Positions 25,806 to 37,258 of a DNA stretch of 64,000 bases are shown here, in pieces (positions within the stretch are counted from its first letter, which is position 1; each line of letters starts with the position of its first letter). The translations under genes and the position numbers were made by a program. Origin of the DNA: Ulva prolifera. Lineage: Eukaryota > Chlorophyta > Ulvophyceae > Ulvales > Ulvaceae. Under the pieces are notes generated by a model, which saw only the letters and a program-made list of their open reading frames with translations, made no database searches and had not been told where the DNA came from. Location of the stretch: assembly GCA_023078555.1 (NCBI GenBank), contig CM041201.1, forward strand, positions 3,665,713-3,729,712, in the 5' to 3' direction.

Positions 25806-26703
25806 AATGCGCAGGCATGCGCAATGTTACCAGTAGTGTCAATGTTACCGCGCCCACGGCGGCCTGAATCGAATCCGCCCGGCCTGGCCGCCCGACATCG
25901 ACAGCAGGGAGCCATGGCCCCCGATCCCCGCCCCTTCCCGCATACAGCTTCTATGTTTGCAGCAGACACACCACCGCATGACCCTCCCCAGCATCCAGCT
26001 CACCTGCCAGGACATGCGCCGCGCCGTGTCAGGCTGTGGTATATGATGGCTGATCGCAACGTCTGTGTGGTTTCTGTTGGGTGATTACGATGATGTATGC
26101 CAGAGCAATGCTGCGGTGCTTGCAATTGTTGCGGGTGCCCTTTTGACCCCGGTCCAACTTCGGTGTCCATGTACACCGCAAGAAGAAACAGTGTCGGTGA
26201 TGGTGTGGAAGAAAGGCAGTTCCAGTCAATTGCATCACAGTGCATGCATGGGAGATCTGCTCAAGCTGTATGCATCGAGCGTCCAACAAGAGATTGAGGG
26301 CTTGCAAACACAAACGCAAAGTCGGCATGGGTACATGCAGCGGTATCGCGACCATCGATGTGACCTAGACATAACTGTGTTTGAACATGCCACACACTGT
26401 CCCATCTGTCTCGCACGTGGACGAGGTGGGGCAGGGGGAGTGATGCCACTTCTGCGACGTACGGTACGCGATTGTGCCGCGGGAGCAGCAGCAGCATCAG
26501 CAAGAATATCAGACGACACCTTCAATGCTGGATTGCAACAGTGCTCGTGTCGTCCACAACTTAAACACGCTTCGCACCAATTCCATTCGGTTATTTGAAT
26601 TGCCCGGTCGGGTTATGCAGATACTGATCGACCGTGGCACGCACGATGGAGTAAACTGCGCTAGTAACAACATTGGAGGGTGTCTGGCCTCTGACGCTGC
26701 AAC

Positions 26704-28926
26704 ATGAACGTATCGCTTCAGGACGTGTCTTTGGAAGACATCAAGCAACAGCTTCAGCTCTTGGGGCAAGACGTACCCGATGACCTAGTCAGAGCATATC
26801 TGCAAGAGGTGCACGAGAAGTCGCAGGCAATGGCCTCGCGTGTGAGCTATGCAGATTGCCAGCAGGACGGGAATACTATCAACTCGGCGACAGAGGCCTT
26901 CGAAATAGCTGAAACTGTGCCAGCGCACAGTAACTTTGTCGATGCCCAAGATTTCCGCATTCATGAACCGCCATCAGAGAGCTGTGCTCCATCTGGGGAT
27001 CGTCGGGAGCTGGTACGTGGTGTATACATCTCATGTTTTGAAAGTCAGAGTCAATCTTGAACGAGTTGCGCGGTCTCGCGGACAAAGTGTTCTTCTGCAG
27101 GAAGTGTGCCGTCAGCATGGCAAGTATTCTTCAGAGGGTTGGGGCGTTGGTGCAAGCATGTTGTCAACGAAGGAAGCCGCGCCTGGACCGAGGGAGATGG
27201 CTGCCACTGCCAGTTCTACAGAGACCTCGCCTCGTGGCCAGCCATATCTACCTAAGCAAGCTAACGAGAATAGTGTAGATATTTGTCCCACAGCAGACTC
27301 TCTTGATCCTGACCTCCTCCTGCCAGCAGATGTCTTGCAGCGAGCTCGCAGCATCATCAATGAGCACCTGGCAGAGCATCAGATGCCACCGGTTGAGTCG
27401 CTGTCTGATTTCAATGTTCAGGACGCTCCAAGGCCACACGTTTCCCAGAATCGAGCAGCGCCCCTCCAAAACCACAGCATCGGCTCTTCAGGAAGGAGGC
27501 CCACCAGGCCTGAAGCCACAGATCGCCCGTTCCAGTACGCTCCCCTCCCAGTCATCTTCTGCAGTGTCCACACGTCAGCTTCACGAAAGTCACAGTGCCC
27601 AGCTTTGACTCTTTACTCATTTGTGCTCCTGCTGTATCTCCATGGACCCACGACGACTGAATAGACCGGCTCTTCCTGAGCAGCTCCACCTGCTGATGCG
27701 CTCTTCGTGAGACCCTGCTGCCTGGCTTCACATGCCCACCCTCCTGTGTTTGGCAGCTGTACACAAGCTATGGTCCAATGGTCACATGAAGCAAAAGGAT
27801 TCACAAATTCCCGCCCCACGCAGGGTGCCATCAAAACCTGAGGCCCACACAATTCCCCACACCGCTGCATGCGGTACACGCACCCAGTCCAAGCAGAAGC
27901 AGCGGCCGTCTACTGCCGGCCCTGCCAGTGCCGCTCCCAACAGGCGAATGTCTGGTTTCTCTACTCCTTCTGGTGTCGATGAACGTGAGAATGACGCACA
28001 TGGGCCTGATGAGGATGATGACTTGATGGCACGATTGCAGAAGGGAGCCAGGACCCGTCGCAGTGCACTGGAGTCACTGGAAGGCAGCATCTTCAACAGT
28101 GAGCTAGGTCCTGGCCGCAGGAATGCGCGTGATATTGTGAAGGCACATGCGAAACGCAGACCAGCCACTTCTGGAGCCAACCGCCACAGTCAGTATGGCA
28201 GCTCGCAGGACGCGACTGCCAGGACATACCCACACATGCGCCGTGCCAGCAGTCATGGTGTGGTAGAAGATGACGAGGCAGTCCTTCATCACGGTGCTAG
28301 GCGCGAAGCTCCACGTGCTCCATCACCAGAACGGCCTCACTGGCGGCCGCCGGTCAAACTGAATTCAAGCTTTCTCACCGGGCGATCATGCCTCAGTGGC
28401 CAGGCACGCAAGGTCGATCGGTATGTATCTATCTAAATGAGCGAATGTTTGTCACAGCATGCCTGTGCATCATATTGTGCAGTGTGTTGAGCAGCATCAT
28501 CTGTTTCAAGCATGTGCCAGGGGCACATGTCGCTTCATGCTGTTTCACTGATGTGACATCGCCCTGGTCATGGCTAAAATGTCAACCGGAATTTTGTGGG
28601 ACACTGCTTTATCCGCTATGATAGACAATGTGACCTGAGGTGAGGCACCGGTGAGCAGGGTCGCTCGGTACCAGCAGTTGAGCAAGCAGTGGAGCCGAGA
28701 TCGCTTCTTGTCGACCACAAGCCGCCGGCGAAATCAGGGCTTTCAAGAGGCTTTCGCTGCTGCACATGATCGATCGCAAGCTGATCTGGATGCCACCAAA
28801 GCCTTCAACTGTTCAGACAGGCCTCGCACAGCTGGAAGCCGGGCATATGTGCCACCAGGGGAGAAGCGCAGAGACCAGCTGCGATGGGATGTGCGAACAC
28901 GCATGCAAATGCAAGATGATCTCTGA
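26704..28926 (+). CDS. HYLS1: HYLS1, centriolar protein of hydrolethalus family
   Basis: HYLS1 binds the core centriole component SAS-4/CPAP and is needed for centrioles to become ciliary basal bodies. Four exons, 26704-27012, 27101-27534, 27824-28420 and 28659-28926, total 1608 nt (535 residues) with consistent phases; the last junction restores KVDR/VARYQQL. The N-terminus (about residues 7-38) has the family motif: an LEDIKQQLQLLG helix followed by VPDDLVRAYLQE. The C-terminus has the hallmark segments VDRVARYQQLSKQW (about 445-458) and KRRDQLRWDVRTRM (about 516-529). The middle is long, low in hydrophobics and probably disordered, making it longer than human HYLS1 (299 residues). It converges with the cNBD gene at 30404. 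The start is the first ATG before the conserved N-motif. Family call is strong; the middle splice sites are inferred. Confidence 0.88.
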
Positions 28927-30403
28927 CTGCCGCAGTGAGCTGGCCAATGCCCCATCTGACAGTGGAATAAGGAATGGCTCTAGCTGCGTGTTTGCCTGCA
29001 TCAGACACGCCAACAGTACGGGCCAAGCTCCCTTCGACTGAAAATTGGTTGCTGCATGCTGGGATGAGCACTGCTTCATAGCTACTTGTTCATCCCAGAA
29101 GGTTATATGTACTACAGCACGTCTGCGTGCGCCTGGACTTCCCTTTCCTGGAACTGGAAGACATTTCATGTACGAGAATGCGTGTTCACATCCGCGTAGC
29201 CAGGATCGAAATTAGCGGACTCCGGAGAATGATGCCAGATTGGGCATAGCTACATGCTATTGCGTGTGAGGTGCAATGCTCTTGTTCAGTACTGATTCAT
29301 GAGTATCCTATGGTTGGGTCTGGAGGTATTGGTTGATGGGATGCTTGCGTGTGCTATGGCATTTGTAGTTCAGTTCCGAAGTGCACTTCTGCCACATTTG
29401 GATGCTGAAGGTGACATTTCAGAACCGCATCAAAAGCTGTTCATTTGTAACATCCACATGCACTTTACAGCACTCTATGATTGCACTGACTGAAGCACTG
29501 TCCAGGCACTCGATGGTTGCAAACTATGATTTGAGTCCACTGCGACATCTTGGACTGCAGCACAGCAATCGCCACGCCAACAACCTATGCCCTGGCTTGG
29601 GCTGCCTAATTACTTTCCTTCGTGCGGGCCCAAGCGGGGAATACGGCCCAAATATTGTATCTCATCACAACAGCAGGCATGGCTACAAACTGCATGCTGG
29701 GCAGGGGGATGCCGATCGCTAGAAGTAGCACAGCCAAACATGTGTGTGGATTCCGCACTGGGGACGTTTGTAGTCCACAACTGCAGCTGCCATGCTATGC
29801 CGCTACATACACACGAACTTGTCTGGTGCAGGCCTTGAGCTTGCAGCAGTGGCAGTACTGTACATGTAATGAAAATCGAACACTGCCAGCTTGTGAATTA
29901 TACATGTCACAAGGTATGTTGAGAAAGCAATTTATCATGTATCGGTATGCACGCGGTGTTCCTGTGTGTGATGTGTGAGCTGCAATGCTGTGCACCGTTG
30001 CGGCGTCAGGATCACACGGTACATGCACCAAAACGGGGGACTGTGCAGGCGCTCTGCACATGGCCGTTGGCAGCCTGTGCAGATCAACTTGCCCTGAAGC
30101 CCGACATGCAGTCTCTTGCACAGGACGTGTACCTCTGCAACAGGTGGCTTGCACCAGACAGATGGTCTCACATATCATTTCCAGATGGAGGGGCAACAGG
30201 CATCGACACAAGATCAGCTTGCCTCTTCAGCTCTTACGCACAAAGTAGATTGCATGCTGCGACACTCTGCAAGGAAGCTGATTGGATCCAGTCCCATGGC
30301 CCCGCTGAAGAGGTTCGCTCGGCGGCAGTTGCGTGAATACTGGAGCGGAGGTTTCCTCTTATCAACCACGATGCCTCAGCGGAGCTCGGCCTTCAAGAGG
30401 CTC
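28927..30403. other. Convergent intergenic region
   Basis: It lies between the 3' ends of HYLS1 (+) and the cNBD gene (-). Only short frames without family features are present, so it probably contains the two 3' UTRs and spacer. Confidence 0.5.
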
Positions 30404-33400
30404 TCACTGCTGCACATGAACAAACTCAATGTGATCTGGAATCGAAGGCACAGCAGATGCAGGTGCATGAGGCGATGTATGTGGCCTTGCTTTTGGGGAG
30501 GGCGGTACATCCTCCATTTTCTTGAGAACTGCAGCGCTTGCTTGTTGCAGCTCAGCCTGGCGCTCCAGGCGGTGCCTCCTGATTTCCGCAAACGTCAGCA
30601 TCTGTCGCACAGCGGGAGTGTGGACGCCCTGTTCTCTCTGCCACATACGGCAAGCAGCTGTGAGGTCACCCGCTTTGCGCTGTCTGTGCCCAGGGCACGT
30701 CCGAGGCCTGCAGGGCGAGTGCAGGTCACAAGGATGTACGTTTGGCAGAGGCTGCGGCCCAGGTACACGACACCATCACATTTTGTTTGACCGAAATATC
30801 CTGTTTGCGGATGCAATCCGCTAGGCGCCTCCGGTGACCGAGTTCAAGCGATGGATGATGCATGTGGGTGACAGGACACATGGCCTCCCAGGATTTGTGG
30901 ATAGCACTCATGGACATCAAGAGGTCTCACCTTGGCACCTCATGCTGCCAAATCTCAAGCTCAAACGAAATCCGTAACTTTCATCATTCTTCTCACGATG
31001 TGACATGGCACTCAGGCAATACTGGACAGGAGTGGCATGCTTCATGCGAAGCTCAGCGCATTCACATATGTCGTGCCAGGAGGTCAGCAGTGCACCACAC
31101 CTTGCTTGTGAAAGAGAGGTGCTTCGTGTGCTGGGCCCTGGCGGAGCAGGCGCACGCATAGGCAGCAGGTTCAGGGGGTTGCCCTCCGGTACATCGAGGC
31201 CAGCGTGCGCCCTGAGAAACACATGCTGCTCGTCCGCACTCATTGGCCTGTCCAGGTTGGCCACAAAGTTGCCAAGGGTCACCTCGTTGGCTTTCCTCAC
31301 CTCCTCCAGCTCCTGCTGCTGGGCATGCCATCGCGCCTGTCGGTCAGCCTGAAGCAGCAACAGCATACATCACCGGTATGACACGTATCCTTGATAGAAC
31401 GCGGGCGGCTGCTAGAGTGCACGCTCTTCCCACCACTGTGGCTGCCGATCAGTGTCAGCACGCATGCTGCATGCCCGTCATAGTTTAGATAGGCCCATGA
31501 TCTGATGGGATGGCACTGGTATAAAGAGCTGCGAACGGTGCAAAGGGGAGGATCTCCTTTGGGGACATGGACGCAATGTCGCGAACATAAACACCGTGCA
31601 TGACCACCTGACACAGCACAGGAGGAGGCTCGGTAAGTCGGATGCATTTGCCTGGCAGGGATTTCCCGGTGGTTCGTCCAGTCAGCATTCCGGTCCGAGT
31701 GTCCAGAGGATGTCAAGCTTTGGCAAAGGACACGGACAGTGAGCCCAATTTACTTTGCTTTCAGCACTGAAAGAACTCCCGACCGCGGAGCAGCGCCAGA
31801 AAGATTCTGATAACAGAAGTCCTCAAAGCTTGAGTGTCCACGTCCACTGTGCCAGCTTGAGCACAAGAGAGGTTGCAGTCCATCGGGATGCTCACCAGAG
31901 AAAGCATTGAAGAAGAACTCCGAACAACCGCGACCCCGCTGCTCAGCACAGGCTGCTCGAGAGCAGAAAGCCGGGCGTACCCGTGCTTGCAGCACCTCCA
32001 GCCGGCTGCACAGCGGCTGCAGTTTCTGCGGGAACACGGCAGCCAGCATGCGATCGCTCTTCGCGGCATGCTGGGACATTGCCTCCGGGTGCGCCCAGAA
32101 CTTCTCGGCCGGCGTGCCATGCAGGTCGATCTGCGCCGTCTCGATGTCCCGTACGAACTCGTCACGCAGGGACGCGACATGCTTCATGCAGTGCGCCACG
32201 CGCTCCCCGCGCCCGACCGACATCGGCCGCCCCGTGCTCTTCTGCGCATTAACTCGCGCGGCCTGCCGCTGGCGCTCCTTCTTGCGGCGCTCCTCCTGTG
32301 CGCGCGCGACGCGCGCCACTTGCATGCACACGTCGCTGGACTTGTGCCCCACGCACGCCTGCACAGCCGCTCGCCTCACGCCTACACAACCCCTCGCCAT
32401 CCCTTCACACCCGGGCGTCCTGCGCTTATGACAGAGCGCGGTTGAAACTCTGTGACGGCCGGTTCCAGCGAGAAGTAGTACAAAAGATCACCAATGGAAG
32501 CGGCGGCTGTGAAGGAGGGTGGCTGCGGCGCCGAGGCCGTGTCAGCGCGGCATGCATGCTCAAGCAGAGACTACGACCCGGTGTTGACCAGTCGCTCGTG
32601 CTACCGCACACGAGCTGTTGCCCAGCGCAGGCAGCTCACAGAGGGCACTGTCAGCTCGCACTCCGTATGTGCTGCTCCTCTTCGTGTTGTGTCAATTCCA
32701 CGGCCCAGAGTCTCGGTAGCAGAGTTAGATCACGGCACGTGCCGGTGTAAACAGGCTCGATGTGCCAATGCGCCCCGTGGTACCAGGACTTCCTTAAATA
32801 ACTGTGTCACATCAGCTGCCACAGTTCTGCAGGGCCAAGGGCACCGCACGTGCTTGCTGATCATGTTGCAGCGGCTCAGCCAGTATGTCATCTGGAAGGC
32901 CATGTAGTTGCGGAGCTCCTCTACAACGTTACCAGGGCTCTCCAGCACGAGCTGCTCAGCTGGCACGGCCATGACCCGCAGTGGCGCCAGCGCCACCACC
33001 TTGAGGCTGTCCTGCTGCTCACCCTCGCCGACAAACAGCCGCCCGCCGCCAAACACGCCGCCGATGGTGACTTCCCCAAGCACTTTCGTGGGCGTCATCG
33101 AGCGCACGAGGTCGCGGAGGCGGCTCGCCTGGCCGAGCGTACCCTGCGCATGGCCGCCCTCATGGATCGCGACGCTGGCAAGCACGCCGGCATCTGCCAT
33201 CGTCGGGGCTGCGGGGTCACGGATGTATGCCTGGACGTCCTCTATGCCTGCAGGCTTCCGGAAGCGATGCCTGTGATGCACTGGCACCGGCATGGGTCAC
33301 CGAGGCCGGTGGGTGGTCCCACGTCTTTCGAACCCACAGGAGCGACCACACCGGCAACATAACACCTGATTGCATTCGGCACCTCAGTGTGAAGCACAGG

Positions 33401-36373
33401 TGCAGAACAACTGCAGTTGTGTCGTGAAGACAGGAGCACAACATACTCAGGGAGAGTGTGGGTCGCAGGCTGCAGCTATCCGCTGCACCGTGTGGACAAG
33501 GAAGAATACAATGTCGTTGACAGCAGCGACAGTGGACGAGGCGCACTGGGAGCAGCAGCATGGTCCAGGGCCTGTATCTGGACAGTGCCTTGACGGATGA
33601 AGTACACTGTGGGCGGCTTCTCCTGCATGACCTGCACACAGAGGAAGGTCATGGCAGCTGCAGCAGTGCACACAATGGAGCCAGCCAGTAGAATGCATGC
33701 AGTGATGATGGCAGCTGCACCCGGCCCATTTGTACTCCAAGCACTGTGCTGCCATCCGGCCTGTTCGTGAGCGATCCTAGACTTGAGACGAAGCGACATA
33801 AGACATGTGAGGTTCAAGCTGCTGTGGAGGTACACAGTGCTTGTGACTGAAAGTACGCAGTTGCAGCGTTCGGCAGAAGAACACCTCGACCTCGAAGCCT
33901 TTTCCGAGTTCACGGGACTCCAGATGCTTGACGAGGTGGTCCAGTGCGCCATCATCTGCAGACCGCAGAGCCTCCACACGCAGCTGCAGGAAGCTCTTCA
34001 TCAGGCCTTGTTCCCGGCGCAGGTATGTGCCCAGGATCTCCTGCAAGCACACAACGCCTGAAACGAGCTTCACAGCCCTGCACACGCCTCAAGCCCACAC
34101 CACAGGCATTGGTGCAGCAATACAGGGCCCCATGGGACACTGTGACAGAGCTGTAGCAGCCAAGAGACGGCATCGTCAGCTAGACAGAGGGAGGAGGGCC
34201 ACCAGGTACTGCTTGCGAGGGACCAGAGCGAGCATCCCGACGCCGCTGCAAACCACAGTGCTACTGTGAGGCTGGGCGTGTAGCAGGTCCGGCTCCCCAA
34301 AACAGGCGCCCTTGCGGTATACCGCCAGCAGCTTCTTTGGCATCAATGGACGGTACGGCTCTCCAGGCCCAAGCAGAAGGTTCTCGAATGTGCCTGCACA
34401 CGTCTTGAGCGCCTGTGGTATGGGCCAGTGCCGTGAGGATGCCTTGGAGTACAGTGATAAGCATGTATGCTGTGCAGTAGCCGCATGCAATCATCGTTGG
34501 CTGTGGCAGTGACACCGTGGGACTCCAGTGCACAGCGCAAGCAACAACAAGCAAGTCAGTACACCACAGGAACGCCGTCTCGCGAGAAGACGACACTAGA
34601 CCTAAAAACCTGGCAGGGGCTCTGACGTGGCATGCTCATACTATATTAACGCCTGCATAGCCTTTCCACATGGCTGCACTGATACCGGAATCTGGGACAT
34701 CCATGGCATGTGTGGGCATTGAGTGTATGACTACACAAGCAAGCAAGCATCCGGATTTACCCGAGAGAACCAAGTAGAGATGAGTGCTGTCTTCACCACA
34801 ATTGTATACCACGCTGTGCTGCTCTCGCTGCTGTAACTGCACCGCTGGGCACAGCAGCTTCAGCATCGAGATGGGGAGCATGCGCAGGCGCTCGCTAAGA
34901 AATTGCAGGACTACCTGCACACATGCTCACGCACTGACGTGACTCAGTCCTACAGAAGCAGCCCTGCGGCAACAAACAGCAAGTGGCCCAATGCAGACAT
35001 CATCTCAGATCAAATCACACAGCAAGTTCTTCCATATTGAGCCACTTCTTTTGCTCGAGACTCTGCAGTAGCGCTTCTTGCCGGGACTTTGACGCCATCT
35101 GGTCCATCTTGCCGCTTCCTAGATCGGAAGGCATGCTGGCGATGTCCAGTGACAGCAGCAAACCACTTGGCTGGGTGGCCATTCCACCTGGCTGCCTGCC
35201 ACCTATAGACTGACCTCGTTTGATCGATCTCCCTCCCAAAGAACTCTTGTCCCGTGCTGCAGAGAGCAATTTCAGTCATGAGGCGCTGATAGCCCACAAC
35301 GTGCACATGGCCATTTCCATATCCTAATCAGAAGACTGTGGATCCTAAGCCAGTAAATGCTACGCTCGTCACAGAGCAGCGAAGCAACTTTGAGAGGCTG
35401 AGCAGCACCGAGCTTGCGCCTGGAAGTGCTATTCTGATCGCCGTCAAGCATTGCATGCAGCGTGTCCATGTCATGCTGCAGGTCTTCGAAGCTTGCAACA
35501 AGCTGCGAGATTCTTGTCAGAAGCATGGGGTGGGGTGTGCGTGCTAGCTCGCGGCGCTTCCGGTTGAAGCGGCCTTGCTCCTCTGCATCAGCGCGCTTTG
35601 CCTGTATGTGCAGCTGCCATAAGCCTGACATGGTCACTGGCCAGGTCACTGACTGAAGTCTTCAAAAAAGAAATTGGCATCTTACAAGTACTATTGTACG
35701 GAATGGGGCCGAATCCACTTGCACGAAGCGCGGAGTGCAAGCAGGTGATCACACCTTGTTCTGAATGGTGACCTTGGTCTGCTTCCAGCGGGCTGCAGGT
35801 TTTGGCGGTAGACTGCGGCCAAGCGGCATGTTAGGAATGACAACGGAATTGTCCTCGTCCAGCCTGTACAGAAGCTGTGACTACATCAGGCATGCAACTC
35901 ACCTGGAAAGACTTTCAAGGGCATCAATGATTGCCAGTCATCGCCAGCTGCAGACGGCATCAAACAAAAGTGGTCATATGCAATCTTCTGTCCCGTGAGA
36001 CCCGGCTCCCAAGTATCAAGCGAAAACGCACGATGGCGGCAACAGGATACCCTGGGCTTGCAATCGCATGCGCTCCGAGACATGCAGCTTGCGATCCTGC
36101 ACAAGCTGCCTCGGATTTGGACATTCGCCCAGATGCTGCAGGTTGGTATCATCAAGCCCTCGTTCATCGGCCACTTCATTGACGACTTCCGCGATTTCTG
36201 ATGCAAGAAGCTGCAGCATATAGCACTTACAGATGATTAAAGGGCATCAAATTGAGCAATAGGGCAGACGAGCGCATTCAGTGTAGTACCAGAAGCTTCT
36301 TATGCGCTTCCTGCTTCCTCAGGAACACCTCTCCCTCGTGTGCAGCAAGGGTCAGGGCCGATTTGATCACCAT
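30404..36373 (-). CDS. Protein with two degenerate cyclic-nucleotide-binding folds (CNBD2-like)
   Basis: Exons 36373-36290, 36210-36032, 35863-35755, 35601-35409, 35256-35021, 34914-34761, 34393-34203 and one starting at 34040 join with consistent phase. Further exons start at 33622 and lie near 33.25-32.88, 32.34-31.9, 31.64-31.5, 31.35-31.09 and 30.64-30.40 kb. A basic, helical N-terminus (MVIKSALTLAAHEGEVFLRK) is followed by a first cNMP fold: LSERLRMLPISMLKLL, then NCGEDSTHLYLVLSG, then ACFGEPDLL. A second fold follows: PPTVYFIRQGTVQIQAL, then GEVTIGGVFGGGRLF. The C-terminal part is charged and probably coiled coil (ARAQEERRKKERQRQAAR; FAEIRRHRLERQAELQQASA). In both folds the phosphate-binding Arg is missing (HSSTVV; LKVVALAPLRV), so cNMP binding is doubtful. 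Overall it resembles animal CNBD2, which acts in sperm; that comparison is inference. It diverges from the GT77 gene. Confidence 0.75.
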
Positions 36374-37258
36374 GAGTCGACTGGACCACTCAACAGATCA
36401 ACCCACCAGGCATCGGCACAGAGTGCGGCATGCGAAAGTCACCACAGGCTGCAATCTCTAGCAAAAGGGCCCAAGGTTTACGGGTGTATGATAGCGATAT
36501 GTATAATAGCTGTTCCATAATCATGACAGTCATCGCTGCACATCATGTACACGTGGAATCCATCAAATTCAGCAAGACAGATTTGACAACGCGTTTATAG
36601 AAACCTCGATGCGATGCCACGAATCACTGGCTCTGACAACGCTGTTGCAAAGTAGTCTTGGAATTCAACGCCTCTTAACATTGCAGTACACCCAGTGGGG
36701 CACCACCGGAACCCACTCATCCTACTCAAAATGCAAATCAAGAAAAGTGCGTCGTTTCCGACAGTGGTGCGTAGGCGGCGGAGCAAGTTCAGACGGTGCA
36801 CTTAAACTCCACGACATTGCACTGCAGTATGCATTGGGCACGGCAAGTCCCGTGCGCATTTTTCCTGAAGTAAATATACGCAGCCGTGCCACCTGCACGC
36901 GTAGACGTGTTTGCACAGGCGTCTCTCGAAATGAGGTCGGGAATGTTACGAACGATCGCTCTCACCACGCAGTGCCTATGAACATTTCCGCGATCGGTCC
37001 TTGAACTGAATCGTAAACAGCTCCAAGGCCCTGCTGATGTGACTGCTGTGCTGTTTATTGCATAGATCTGAGTTGTGGGGATAAGTGTATCTAGTGATCA
37101 GACAACAGCTTTCCTGGCGTAGACAACGCAATCATAGGGCATCCAGAGTACCACGATAATCTGGGCACAACTGAACATCACCACATTGTTGAGTAGCAAA
37201 CTGTTGCACTCACAGCCCCCGACTGCTTGTTCCGCCGCACACAGTCATTGCCTAAAGC
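36374..37258. other. Divergent intergenic region (shared promoter candidate)
   Basis: About 0.9 kb separates the start of the cNBD gene (-) from the start of the GT77 gene (+). No coding exon recognised. By position it must hold both promoters, but I see no specific element. Confidence 0.5.

Larger units (their letters stand above)
22028..26703. other. Long stretch without a confident gene
   Basis: It separates the divergent ankyrin gene (-) and HYLS1 (+). I found no family-recognisable exon. A 68-residue plus-strand frame at 24376-24582 (from MSHSNTDLQHKEL) could be a small or terminal exon. A 220-residue minus-strand frame at 24920-25582 looks like a GC-driven shadow. The stretch also holds an AT-rich patch at 23735-23800, a perfect palindrome at 23832-23917 and a GT-rich repeat at about 25590-25805. 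Confidence 0.45.
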
